A DNA stretch of 64,000 nucleotides from Eudorina sp. 2006-703-Eu-15 (GCA_003117195.1 BDSI01000016.1:992001-1056000); one strand, 5' to 3'. Shown: positions 22,054 through 33,937, numbered from the stretch's first letter. Numbers and translations: made by a program. Notes: generated from the letters alone by a model not told the origin.

Positions 22054-25000
22054 ATGACCTCCATCGTGGACGACTGCGCTCACCAATGCCTTCTTCCCGA
22101 TGGTCAATCAGCACTCTACGATTCGATTCCGCCTTTCGATGAGGAGCTTGCCCAGGATGTTACTGTCGAGGAGCTCTCGCTCCCTCCGCCGGCTGAGACT
22201 GTAGATGACAATCAAGTTGCATCAGGTTCATCACTCCCTGCTACTCCAGCTGAGCGTCCTTGCACCTTTTGCCCAAGCTCACTGCCGTTGCCTCCCGCGA
22301 CCTGCACAACGCGTGCGACGTTAGTTTTGGTAAGTAAGGAATGCTGTAAGTCGGCGTTCGTGTGATTCTGCAAGAGTCAGTGCAGCTCTTTGCCGAGGTG
22401 CGAGGGTTAAGACAGATACACGACTGCCACTGAACGCGCGCCTCGCAAGGGAATGAATCTTTACTGCAGCACTTGATGCGTTTCCGTGATTGGCGGACAT
22501 GCGGGCCGCGCGTTTTGGACTGGAACGGCACTGTGTTGGGTGGCCACGCCGCGGAACTCTTATCGGAACCTGCATTGCACGGATTTCCTTTTCGGATGTT
22601 GGTGCTGTAGGATCTCGATGGCACCCTCATTGCCAGCGAGGAGCTGAATGCGTGTAACTCCGCGTACCTATGGAACACCCCCGCGGGAGCGCGGGCGCCC
22701 GACTACGAGGCGATGGGCCGCCGCGTGTGGCTGCGCCCCGGTGTTCGAGAGTTCCTTGCGGCTGTGCGGCCTCACTTTGAGATTATCTTATTCACAGCTG
22801 CGACCCAAAACTGGGCGGCTGCAGCCATCGAGCAGCTCGATCCCGCTGCGGAGCTTTTTGACGTCATGTGAGTGCGTAGTTGCACCACAGATGTGTGGCG
22901 CACCGGCGGCTGTCCCGTTGTCAACGCCTCCGTTTCTCACCTGTTACTTGCGCGTTGTCCCTCACTTATTGATGACAACGCTCGCTGGTGTGTTGAGTGT
23001 TTGTGGTGGATGTATACGTGCGTGCACGTGCTCAGTACTGTGGTCAGCGGTGTAATCATGTGCTCAGCGGCACATGCTCAAGAAACAACAATAGTAGTGC
23101 CCGCATAATCTCCGTGCTAAAATACAGGCTCCATCGGGACCACACGACTTCGGACCTGAGTTGGGACTACGTCAAGGACCTGTCGCGACTGGGCCGCGAC
23201 CTGGCGCGCGTGGTAATCGTGGACGATAACCCCCTGATGTTCATGTACCAGCCGGACAACGCGCTGCACATTGGCGCGTATGAGGCCGCTACAGCCGGTG
23301 GCCCCGACAACGCGCTGCCGCGGGTCGCAGAGGTGCTTATCAATCAGGTGAATTAATAAAGCGTTACTTGGGGGACCCTGGCCCTGAGCTCGTAGCGATT
23401 CTTAAGTTCAGCGTTTGAATCCATCAGCAAGACTACATACATTGCTCCGGTTCCATCGCACTTGTTCAAGCATGGTCCTGGACGGGTGCGTTGCTGTGCA
23501 CAGCGCATTGCAACCCTCACGGCCGAATAAGCGTGTTCGCCGCACGGTTTGGTGGGGTCGTTCGTGCTTTTAGGTGGCACCTTCGAGTGACGTCCGCGAC
23601 GTCCTCGGACCCATGGCTAGCGCCAAGTCATGCATCACCTCAACGGCCACGGCTGCCCAAGGGGCGATCAATCCACCAGCGCAGCTCGCCGAGGCGTCTG
23701 CGGACGGTGCCGTTGCGATGGAGTCGACCTTGTTGTCAGAGGTCGATGAGCACTTGATGGCAGATAGCCACAACGCTGGCAGTTGCTCTGCTGCGGAAGG
23801 GCAATGCGACGCCGTGATGGCCGATGAGAGATGGGACACTGCGGTCGGCGATGCCGATGGCGGAGAGCCGGGCGACGCAGAGCAGGACGTGCCAGTGAAA
23901 CGGGCAGTGGAGGAGCACCAGCCGCAGGATTTGTTGGAATCGCAGTCAGGTGGCCGGTGCAGGAAAGGCCTTGGCCATGAGGGTGAGCTGCAGTGCTCAC
24001 TCACCAACGACACCGAGAAGGACGCGGAATGGGACGGCGAGTCTGAGGGTCCCGAAACGTTCGACGAGCACGGGACAGCTGCGCAGCTGGGTTCGGACGT
24101 GGTGGGCTCGTGCCACCGGCATCGCACCTGGGGGGATGACGGGCGGGGTGGCAACGACGGCAGCATCATGGACACGGCAGCAGCTACCGCGGCCGTGTCG
24201 CAGGAGAGCGGGGAGCAGGAGGAGAGTGATGCATGTCCGTCAGAGGAGCCCAGTGTCCACAGCAGCGAGGATTTCGAGGCGCTCATGGACGACGCTATGG
24301 CTGAGTACGACAGCGATGCGTACGAGGGCTCATATGATAACGGGACCGGCTTCGAGTGCCCTTGCCCTGCCGACACTGCGGCACCGGCGACGGCCCTCCA
24401 GGTGGTCTCGCTGGCTGGTCAACCAGCAGGATGCGGCACCTTTAGCAGCGGTAGCGGCTGCTGTGACTATGCGGGTGATTGCAGCATCCGGCCGTGCGCC
24501 AACCAGGCACCCAGCGACGACGGCAACGTGACAGGACGCTTTACGCAGCTCGAGCATGTCACGGGCGTCGAGGCGCAACTGGCAAGCGCAGGAGCGCAGA
24601 CGTTCGTGGGGCAACACGGGCTTGACGCTGCTGGTCGCCCTGAATCAGCTGTCGCTGGTGAGACAGACCAGCCCTCGGCGGGAGCATTCACTTCTCTGAC
24701 GGGGCCAATGCTCAGCGGCGCCGAGGTGTCAGGGCCGGCGGCGGCGCTGGCGCAGCCTCACCATGAGGACGTCCACGGGCAATGTCGGCAGCCGACTTTG
24801 CCTTCGGGGATGGTCTTTTTGACGGATCTCAATCCGGCCTTTGCCTCGGCTGCTGGTGCCTTGGAAGCAAGCCAAGCTACCGTGGGCGATTGCGATGGCG
24901 GGGCTGCGCTGGCCACCGGCGATGCTGTCCGTGAGGTCCTCGGCAGCAAACGGCTCCGTTCGGACGCGGAGCTGACGTGCGACGGCGCCGACGTCGAACG

Positions 25001-25148
25001 TGAGGTGGTGGCCAGGGTCTCCTGTGAGCGCACGCCGCACAGCAGGCGGTTGCGACTCACAGACGGCGGCATGGAGGAACTTGCCGCCGGATCGGGATCG
25101 CACTCCTGCGCAGGTGCGGAGGCGTCCGTTGCGCACGCGTCGTGCTAG
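22054..25148 (+). CDS. FCP1/SCP-like (NIF domain) phosphatase B, 775 aa
   Basis: Four exons: 22054-22329, 22611-22867, 23128-23347, 23574-25148. It is a paralogue of the upstream phosphatase in the same orientation. The catalytic series is complete: DLDGTL (93-98), VWLRPG, FTA (153-155), VDDN (209-212), then MFMYQPDNAL. The leader is only 92 residues against 282 in A. The two introns that split the catalytic region of A (after VVL and after AYDPQ) are absent here. The 524-residue last-exon tail is acidic and Ser/Gly-rich (SEDFEALMDDAMAEYDSDAY) and unrelated to the Gln-rich tail of A. The start at 22054 is the first in-frame ATG; the ATG at 22010 is out of frame. Substrate unknown, perhaps a nuclear phosphoprotein. 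Confidence 0.9.
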
Positions 25149-28100
25149 CACTTCAGCAGTTCATGAAAACGGTCTGATGCCGTCCATGTTGCAGCGTAGG
25201 GGCCGGAGTGCATGCAGGGGCCCGAGGTAGCAGGTTGTCTAGGCCGATACAATTTCACATGGGCCTTGTGAAAGCTGGTGTGCGTTGCGGCAGATCGAAC
25301 AATTTTGGCCGAAATGGAACTTGATCTTTCAGGTCGGTTGGGTTTCTCTCTTCAGTGCGGGTCTCAACCGTTGCACCTTCGCTTGCGAGTGCCACAGTGT
25401 AGGTCACTTGGAATACGGATCCGGACGCGGGATGTACAACTGTGGAGGTTCGCGTGTCGTTGCGAGCGCTTGCTGCTTCTTCAGTGTGTAGCTAGGACGT
25501 GCAAAGTTGCGCTGCCCGGACTAAGTCGCTTCTGTGCGTTGCGCTCCATGTACTCAAAGAAGGCTTCAAGAGCACGGCTGCTACTACTAGACCAGGTGTG
25601 CTCTTGTGCTGACATACGGACCTTGAGTTGCAGGACTAGGGTGCATGCTGGCTTGGAAAGGGGCAACGTGGTCGTGAACGGCAATGCCGCGGCGGCGAGC
25701 CGTTTCATACAAAGCACATTCTACGTTATTATGCATGGGTTGCGCACAAGCGTCGTGGAAAGTGAATGTGCTCTTTGGCCGTTTGTTCGGCCTCTTCCCG
25801 TCGACATTTCTTTTGTGCGATGCCACCGTCAATACTAAATGCGGCGGTGGAGGTATGCGGATTGGTGTGTTTGTTTGCGTGTGCGCGTGTCGGAATATCA
25901 AAACAAAAATCGATTTGCTTGCCGTACACGTTCGAGTGGTCGTGGTAGTTTTCAGGCCTCCTATTCGAGAAGACAATCTTCGTATCCCAGCTACAGTACC
26001 AGGCCATATGCGGTCGCCACGTTGTACACTCGTGGTGACTGCATGTGTGCACTGCAGTTTAGGGACTCACCAGCGACCTTGAGCCCCCTTGTTACGCGAG
26101 GTTGGTGTTTGTGCAGATGTTGGTGGCGTATCTATGGTCAGGTCAAGTTAATCAGGCAAGCGCCGCGGGAGGGGTCTTCACATATGCGCGGCTACTGCCT
26201 TCTGTAGCGCAATGCGTACTGTGTGCGTGTGTGCGCTCCCGATGCTGTGTCCTCTCATTATCGTGGCCCCTTAAACTGTTCGTGGTGGTGTTGTTATCCG
26301 GTTTGTGCTTTTTACGGAGTAGTGCAGATGTGCGAGTTAAAATGTGTAGCTTCTGGCAGGCAGGGTCGTCGTTGTATCCGTTGGGTAGTGCAGAGCAGCA
26401 GCAGAGCGGCTTGTTTCTCGCGGCAGTAATGGGCCGCGTGAAGAGGGGATGTCTAGGAGTGACAATTATTGCTTATTATCAAGTTACGACGATGCAGATC
26501 TACCGGTCGTTCGAACACGACGGACCTCAGACAGTGAAATCGATTAGGCCATCGCGGTGGGTAGGGCTGTGGTCAGTCAAATCAGGTGACGTCTTCGGAT
26601 TTCCCGTGGCGTTTTATGGTGAAGCGGTGACGTGGTGCATCGCGCGCAGGTGGGGGTTACCAGGTGTACCTGATTGTGTGGTGCAGGAGCGCGCCCCAGC
26701 CAACATGTAGGCAAGAGTGTAGTGCTCTACGATCGCATGCGGGAACGGGCAACCCGTCGCGGTGTTTAGTGTAGTTGTGAAGAAGGTTATGGGCCTGAGT
26801 GCGTCAGGTCCTCTTGACCGAAAGAATTTGCTGTGTGCCGCTGTAGGAACTTGGATCAAATGCGACACTGATTTCCTTGTTAGGCTAGGTTGCGAGGGCC
26901 ACATGCGCGCCTCGTTGCGTCGCTTTGGAGGTCTGTCGTTTGGGCAGGATTCGTAGAGCTTCCCGGTTCAACACCGCAGCGGCCGTGGGCAGCTGCATCG
27001 TGTGATTCAATTCGCCGTTTGTGTTGAGGCAGGCGCTCCCTTAGGACTGAAAGTTCAGAGCGCGGAGGGATGGGGTCCTGTTTCACGACGGTCTTGACGC
27101 CGATAGCTGCCGCTGCTGGCTGCCAAGTTGCCAACATGCAGGCCGCTACGCTGATGCTTTGGTGCAGGCAGCGTGTTATTTTGTGGGTGCGCCCCCACGT
27201 TTCTGATATTACGTGCGGGCCGCAGCGGCATTTGATGGCGTTCATCCTTCCCCGCCTCCATCGGGGCTTCATTAATGGATCGAGGGCCGGAATCAGTCGC
27301 CAGGCGGGCAACACATGGCGCCCTCGACTAAGGAATGTCCGCCGCCCTCCTGTCGATCCAGGAGCAGCTGTAACAGTTGCTGTTTGGCCTGTGCACATTC
27401 ACTACAGGTTGCTTTGGGCGTTTTTGTTGTCACATTCACATCAGGCGGTTTGGGGTTCAGGGTTATTTGCACAGGTTGCAAGTCCAAAGAAAACGGTCGC
27501 ATCAGTGCTCCATCATCTCATACAGCTGGGAAGCTGAGCTGCCTGCACGACGGCACAACCCAGCCCTGTCCTTCGTTGCAGACCGTAGCTGTTCCAAACC
27601 AGATGGACCCGGCATCCATCGTGCCGTCGCCACATCAATATCAGGAGCAGCCGTTAACACGGGAGCCAAGTCGTTCGAAGCTCACGGTTCCAACAACAGC
27701 ATAAGCAACACGAGTTTCACGTGCCGGCGGCGTCAACTAAATACGGGCATGCAGAATATTACCCAGCGAAAACCTTCGCACAGCGAGTTCGTTGCGACGC
27801 GCCGAGTGGAGTCTTCACTTGCGCGTTGGCACCGCGCCACTGAGCGCGGAGCCACATCCTGCCCGAAAAACCAAGCGCCTCGCCGTAAGCCCAGTAACCC
27901 CTCAGTGTGTTCACGCCCGCTGCCCACACTTGTTGCTCGGCAGCTGCCGGCCGCAGCTCCTCCTCTTAACGCCCATTCACTTCTGCGCTGCGGTGTGCCA
28001 TCGGGGTGGACGCGCTGCCCTTGGTTGGGATCTTGGATGCCTGCTGACGGCCTGCCCAACCCGCCGCCCTGTCGTGTGCGAGTGACGGCGCGACAACCTC

Positions 28101-28168
28101 GCAACACTCGCCATCCGGGGCGGTCCAGCGGTCTCAGCTCGAGTGCTGGTGCAGCACCGCCTCAGGCC
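25149..28168. other. 3 kb region between convergent genes
   Basis: No supported gene. It lies between the 3' ends of phosphatase B and the dioxygenase gene, so much of it may be 3' UTR. ORFs at 25278-25838, 26102-26710 and 27377-28186 have no domain signal, no splice logic and Cys/Arg-rich random-looking composition. GTGTGT-type runs occur near 25860-25890. Confidence 0.4.
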
Positions 28169-31100
28169 TCACCTCCCTGCCACTGATGTGGACGCTGGCA
28201 GCTGCATAGCCGGCTGAGGAGCCCCCACTCCGCCGCCCCGCACCCCGGGAGCCAGCTTGTACAGCACCTCCTGCGGACCACCGGAAGAGGCATGTGATCA
28301 TCTCAGCGACGGAAATCGGCTCCGGTGTATCGCAAAGCGTCCAATCATCTGCTTTGAGGGCTTCCGAAGTGCCTCACCCAGCAGGCCTGCTAGTAGCGGC
28401 CCCCAGCCCCGAGCTCCAAGCCCCGGGCCCAGAGCCCGGCCTGGGGCCCCGCGGCCCAGAGCCGAAAACACCGCCGCCCACACGGGATACCTTCTCTGGC
28501 TGGTGCGGGTGAGGCAATCACGCCCGCGACGCACGCGGGGCCCCCAGCACACGCAGCACACGCACCGTCCGGATGACGTATTTCGACCCGTGGGTCACCG
28601 CGCTGCCCTCGTGGACCAGGCTGCCCAGCGTGTCCCCGTGCGGGAACACCAGGATGCTGCCCGCCACCGGCTGGACGCTGTGCGCCTCCAGGCAGCTACC
28701 GCTCCCTGAACGGCCAGGAGACGTGGTGTGATGAACATACACAGACACACGCAGGAAGGGGGTTGAGTCGGGCGGGTTATGCTTCTAAACACACGCAGGA
28801 CGGGGGTTGGGCGTTGGGATCGCCCTCCCGGGGAGAAGGCACACGGTCTGTTCAGCGCAGCAGTGCAGCATGACGTTGACAGCATGCCAACGCGGCCGAC
28901 GTGACCTGATCCGACGAAGTTATGGGCTCCAATGGCGCCCCCATGTCGCAGCGACGCAGACCCCAACCCGCCCGCGAGAGGACAGCGCGCCGAAGCAACC
29001 CATGGGTCGGCCGCGTCTTCCAGACGCCGGGTCGTGTGTTCAGATAAGAGACCCCAGGCGGTGTGTTTAAAAAAGGAACCCGCCGAGGTCGTGTGTGTTT
29101 GATGACGGCCCTCAAGTCCCTGTCCATCATCAGGCCAGGGCGCAGGGCCCGGCAAGTTCAGTTTAGGTGGTCATAGCACATGGGTCCCGGGTTCAGGCCC
29201 AGGCGGCAAACCCCTACCGCGCACCGAGGCACTGGGGCGCTTCGGTGCGGGACGCAAACTCACCGGGGGCTGCGGGCGTGTAGAAGGTCGTGGAGCCGCC
29301 CTCGAAGTCGTCGTTGAGGTAGACCAGGAAAGTCAGTCTGCGGGCGGGCGTTGGCGGGGCGGGCATTGGCGCGTGCCGGGCCATCACGCGGGCGCGACAG
29401 GGGGCGAGTACTTCCAGCGGTTGTGCGGGGCGCGACGGTCCGGCTCATCAAGATCATCAGAGTGTCAGGCGGCTGGGTGTGCCCTTCTCCTTCGTAATGG
29501 GATTCAAGCGAGGGAAGAGCTGCTACTGCTGCTGCGGCGGCGGCGGCGGCGCCGCCGCAGTGCGCTCCAACCTGGCCCGCAGGTGTCCGTTTCGCGCCTT
29601 TTCACACATTCACAGGGTGACAGGGTTGATAGCGGATGCATGGCGGCACTGGGGCCGTTCTCGACGTCACAACGTGATGACGTCCACCTGTGGATCCGGT
29701 GGGAGCACCCTCGCAGGAGAGTACGGCCCCGGTGGCGATGCTATGTACGGCCGCACGTACCGTGACCAGCGGTCGCCGTACGCGTCGAACTCGTACTGGC
29801 CGTTCTTGAGGCCGCTGCCTGGCCAAGCACCGTCCACGTGGGGCCGATATACGGAACCCTTGTCGTACCTGTACGGCGGGCCAGAGCGGGAAGGGGCTTC
29901 AGGTACAATCGAACACAGCAGTAGCGCGGCGGCTGTTATCAGATCGCAGTCGCCGCAGTCGATCGCAGCCCAGTCGCATTGGGACCCTCGTACGACAGCG
30001 TTGTCGCTATCGTCGTACCTGTACAGCCGCCAGCGCGCGTTGATCCCCGCCAGGTCGCCACCGCACAAGCGCTGTGGCAGCAGGTGGGAGATCCTGTCGT
30101 ACAGAGGCCCCTGCAACGGCCCACCCGGCACAGTTCCCCGCGGTGGGTGTGGGTGTGGGTGTGGGTGTGGGTGTGGGTGTGGGTGTGGGTGTGGGTGTGG
30201 TGTGGGTGTGGGTGTGGGTGTGGGTGTGGGTGTGGGTGTGGGTGTGGGTGTGGGTGTGGGTGTGGGTGTGGGTGTGGGTGTGGTGTGGGTGTGGGTGTGG
30301 GTGTGGGTGTGGGTGTGGGTGTGGGTGTGGGTGTGGGTGTGGGTGTGGGTGTGGGGTAGCAGGAGACAGGAACGATCACCACCCCTCACACAACACGGCA
30401 TTTCTAAACAACACGGCACACAACACCCGACAGTGATATCGACGCAACCCACATGGCAAATCAGCAGTTCTCGATGGGTCCGACGGTCAGTTTCTAGAGG
30501 ACCTGTGCACCAGGCCATACTCCGAGGACCTGCACCTACCGCACACCTCTCCATGGCCCCCGGGCATCAGGGCTGCCCACCTGCGCCACCCGCAGCGCCC
30601 AGCGCCTGACTGCCCCAAGCCATCCCGGGCGCACCACACCGCACGTCACCCACCTCACCAACCCCCAGTCCCCCACCCCACCCGCCTGAAGGGTCTCATC
30701 CGCGAGCCACACGCAGCCCGCTGCGCCCCTCTCGCCGAGGCCCACGCCCCCGCTGCGGGCCGCGCTTGCCAGCCCGGCGCCCGCCGCCGCGGCGCGCGCC
30801 GCCGCCGAGAAGGTGTAATCTGGGTCCACAGTGAAGCCCATCGTCTCGCCGCACGCCACGATCTGCGCGCATTCGCGCCTCGAAAGGGCGCCCACGAGTA
30901 CGAACGCCCCCGGTACGAACGGCACGTCAAAGCGGACCGCCGGCGGGCGCGTTGTGTCGTACTGGATGGTTCCTGGCTCCGAAACGAACATGGTGAGATC
31001 ACGGGCGATGTTGGGCAGTGAAGTGCTAGCGGACGCAGCTGCGGCGCCGGCGGCTGCTCCTGCCGTGCTGCTGTTGGCATTGGTGCCCGCGAATTCTGGC

Positions 31101-31726
31101 GGCAGCGGCACCACGGCGAAGCGGCCGTCGTACGGCCCGTATGAGGTGCTGCCATCGGCGACGTCGCCGGTGCCGGCAGCTGACGTGGCGGCGTCGGCGC
31201 CTCCGTCGGTGCGTTGCGCCGCTGGAGGACGCCAGGGAGGGAAACGCTTCACGGGCAGAAGCTCCGTGGTGCCGCTCCCCGAGTTAGGTCCCGTAGCATG
31301 GGGGGGAGTGCCCGGGCGACTGCAGTCCGTGGCAGCGGCGGCGGGGTGGGGCTGCGGCCCCGCGGCCACACGCATGATGCTTGCTAACAATTTGGCAGCA
31401 ATTGCCTCTGTGCCCGCCAGGTCCGCCGCTCTGACCCATCGCATGATGGCGCCCAGCTTGGGAATTTCCGCATCGGCGGCATGCTGCTTGTGTTCCAGCA
31501 TGGTGAGAAGCTCCTGCGCGTCCGCCCAGGCCTTCGCGTTCATGGCTTCACTGATGATTGGGACTAGCTTTATCTTCTTCTTCGGGTTGGTCGGCAGCTT
31601 GAACTTGAGGCGCTTCGCAATGACGGCCAACGGTCCACCGTTAGAAGCTCCGCCACCGCCATTCTGTGAATTTTGCTGGGCTTCCTTGGCAGCCTTCTTC
31701 CTGGCTTTGGCAAGCGTTTTTCCCAT
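28169..31726 (-). CDS. 2-oxoglutarate/Fe(II) dioxygenase, prolyl-4-hydroxylase-like
   Basis: Six exons: 30686-31726 (ATG at 31726), 30019-30110, 29761-29868, 29264-29337, 28566-28705, 28169-28270, giving about 518 aa. The family couples 2-oxoglutarate decarboxylation to hydroxylation of a protein or small substrate. Iron ligands are the HxD in YRPHVDGAWPGSG (His388, Asp390) and His470 in LVHEG. Lys480 in GSKYVIRT is placed to bind 2-oxoglutarate. LTFLVYLNDDFEGGSTTF is the usual core strand. The N-terminus (MGKTLAKARKKAAKEAQQ) is basic, with no signal peptide, so a cytosolic or nuclear location is likelier than the ER. About 150 low-complexity residues precede the FVLVGALSRRECAQI fold start. 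Intron 1 appears to use a GC donor (CAG|GCGGGT). Intron 2 is 150 bases, in frame and stop-free, so retention would add 50 residues to the domain. Confidence 0.88.
30143..30356 (+). repeat. GGGTGT hexanucleotide microsatellite in an intron
   Basis: About 214 bases of tandem GGGTGT with two short GTGTGGTGTG interruptions. It lies in intron 1 of the minus-strand dioxygenase gene, where the transcript reads CACCCA. It starts only about 32 bases upstream of the 3' splice site. It is not the algal telomere unit. Confidence 0.9.
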
Positions 31727-32509
31727 TCCAATTTCGAGAAGCTAACCTCGCGAAAGGGGGGGGCGACGTCTGGACTTCACCTTTCGGTGCAAACCAGCAT
31801 GCCAGATAGTCTGTCGACAGATAGTAATCTTACATCAAGAATACAACTGCATACGTCAGATATACAATTGCGACTTGGTTTATCCACTTCGACACGACCT
31901 CCAACGTCAGCTACAACGCCAAGCTGTGTTCATATCAACGAATGAAAAGTGGTCATAAAAAAATAAAGCAGGATGCAATCCCATTTCCAAACCGAAACAG
32001 TCATGGCCGTACAGGACCGACCGCCTTGTCGACGGCCGTGCGGCACCACCGCAAAATAAGGACCTAACCAATCGTCCGGGTTAGCTCTTTACCTAAACCC
32101 TAACACCCGAGTTACCCTGGCCTCCCGATAAGACCAGAAAGGCATCAGCCCGGCAGGCGTCCCCGCTGCAGGAAGCCGGCGCTACAACGAGCTGCAAGTT
32201 ACGCCCAGATGAAGGCCTTCGCACCGATGGGGAAAAGTCCCATAGGGCCCTCAGCATCAGCACAGCAACTGTCGACAACGGCGCAACGACATACACGTAC
32301 ATATCGTGCAACCGCTCGCGTGCATAGCCCCTCTCAAGGGGAGCTCGTCGCCTCCGTCATGTAAATAAGCGACGAGTACAGGAGGTTCCCTCACCATACA
32401 CTGCAGAACGAATCCGCGCCAACATGCGCACCGGATAGGCAGGCAGGCTCCACAAGTGCACCGACGCACACCGAGCGTTCAGTTATTTCTCGACAGAATG
32501 TTTTAAGAT

Positions 32510-32540
32510 GTAACCGTTACAAGGTGGACCCGTATCCCGG
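32510..32540 (+). repeat. Dispersed repeat copy 3 (left end only)
   Basis: It carries the TGTAACCGTTACA palindrome followed by AGGTGGACCCGTATCCCGG. The similarity then stops abruptly at CTACGTACG, so the right blocks seen in copies 1 and 4 are missing. Confidence 0.65.
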
Positions 32541-32627
32541 CTACGTACGCTGCAGTCCAACGGCACCAGATTTACGGTACTCCGATGGAAATCCCGGCGC
32601 CGACGCCACAAGTGCCGAAGCCGCGGC

Positions 32628-32765
32628 CTACTCTCCTCTTCCTGCTCTTCCTCCTCTTCTTGCTCTGACTCCTCTTCATGCTCTGACTCCTCCTCCTGCT
32701 CTTCCTCCTCTTCCTGCTCTTCCTCCTCCTCCTGCTTTTCCTCCTCTTCTTGCTCTTACTCCCGG
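32628..32765 (+). repeat. CTCCTCTTC-type polypyrimidine tract
   Basis: Imperfect CTCCTCTTCCTG and CTCTGACTCC units make an almost pure C/T strand. It is immediately downstream of the secreted-protein gene, so it would be purine-rich in that transcript if included. Confidence 0.65.
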
Positions 32766-32971
32766 CTCACCTCCGCGGAGCTCTCCATCCGGTGTTTCCC
32801 CACCTCACAAGTTCTTGCCAATATCATGAAACAATCTTTCCCCTCCATCACGGAATGCCCAGGTCTCCACACCAGGTGCAGAACGACACGCCGCGCACGC
32901 CGTGACGAAGGACAACAGGCCGCACTCCAATCCCTCCTCCTCCTCTCCTCCTCGTCCTCCATCTCATGCTT

Positions 32972-33937
32972 TCATGACAGGCACATTATCTGTACTTCGT
33001 CCACGTCAGTGACCCCCTGCAGGAATTTGTTGGCGGCGGCTCTCCACTGCGGGTCGTTGACGCAGGGGAAGTACTGGAGGTACGGCAGCAACTGCGGGCG
33101 CGCGCGACGCGTGCGGCGACATGCAGGCAGCGGATGACAGGCAATCAATACACCGCAGTGTCAACATACGGGGCGAGTCCCCGAGGGCGGCGTTGCATGG
33201 TGACGGTGATGGTGATGGTGATGGTGATGGACTGATGGTCATGGTGATGGTGGCAAGCGGTTGTGGCAGGGTTGCTGGGGTGCGCGGCGCGGCTCGGAGG
33301 CGCATGGCCGCCGTACCTTGCGGCAGCAGTCCGCCGTGATGGGCTTGTCCTCGGCGCATTGCTTGAACGCCTCGACCTCCGGGTCGTTGATGAGTGTGAG
33401 CGATGCGTTACGGCACATACCGTCAGCTGCATGCACTGCCCCGGGTGAACAACCACAACACGCGCGGCAACGCGCCAGCAGCGAAGCGGGGGGTGCCGTA
33501 CGTCAGGGGGACGCTAGGAGAGCTAGACCGTGGGCAGGGCGATGAGGGCAAACAACTGACGCAACTAACAAAACACACGAAATGCAACATGTAGTTGGTG
33601 GCTGTCTGGGTAGGGTTATGGACCTCTGTCTATCTAAGCCCCTTCCAACGGGCCTAGATAGCTGACCGGGCGTTCCAACGGGCCCAGGTAGCTCGTAGTT
33701 GTGTAGAAATACACGCGTCCGGTCATTGCGTGGGCCGCAAACAGGTACGGCTGGCCGTCTGGCAGGACGCCCAGTCTGGACGTGCCTCAACCGGATCAGC
33801 AGCGGCGCCATGCAAGTTAGCACACAAGGGCGTCAACTTGATGGTCTCGGGTGCGCACCCATCGTGGAGAGGAGGTTCTGGTCCATCACGACCGACAAGA
33901 CGAGCAGCCCGACGGCCGCGGCAGACAGCCGAACCAT
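32972..33937 (-). CDS. Small secreted six-cysteine protein 1, 105 aa
   Basis: Three exons: 33859-33937 (ATG at 33937), 33317-33435, 32972-33091. Exon 1 encodes a hydrophobic signal sequence (LSAAAVGLLVLSVV). The mature part has cysteines spaced C-x18-C-x9-CC-x11-C-x26-C and ends in CLS. It contains AFKQC, KPITADCCRK and the GVTDVDEVQ stretch. The paralogue at 35345-36511 has the same cysteine spacing, the same 79-base exon 1, the same 120-base exon 3 and the same intron phases (1, 0). I do not recognise the family. The CC pair recalls plant lipid-transfer-type folds, but the eight-cysteine pattern is absent. It probably acts in the cell wall, matrix or secretory pathway. Intron 1 carries a dispersed-repeat fragment. 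Confidence 0.83.
33639..33698 (+). repeat. Dispersed repeat copy 4 (right blocks, tandem)
   Basis: Two adjacent versions of the right-hand block, CTTCCAACGGGCCTAGATAGC and GTTCCAACGGGCCCAGGTAG, are joined by TGACCGGGC. The palindromic left end is missing. It lies in intron 1 of the first six-cysteine gene. Confidence 0.6.

Larger units (their letters stand above)
31727..32971. other. Intergenic region
   Basis: It contains the promoter side of the dioxygenase gene (A+T-richer at 31750-32000) and the 3' flank of the first secreted-protein gene. It also holds dispersed-repeat copy 3 and a polypyrimidine tract. No supported ORF. Confidence 0.45.

Noticed and set aside
26102..26710. 202-codon plus ORF with hydrophobic stretches
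   Set aside because: Cys/Arg/Val-rich composition from GTGTG-type sequence, no family signal, and it sits in the 3' flank between convergent genes.
29165..29230. Second tRNA-like element (GGGTTCAGGCCC)
   Set aside because: Only a weak B-box resemblance, no A box or stems, and it lies in a dioxygenase intron.
30143..30356. Interstitial telomere sequence
   Set aside because: The unit is GGGTGT, not the TTTTAGGG-type repeat known from Chlamydomonas telomeres.
29479..30609. 376-codon plus ORF with repeated Val-Gly/Trp-Val residues
   Set aside because: It is translation of the GGGTGT microsatellite, which lies in an intron of the minus-strand dioxygenase gene.
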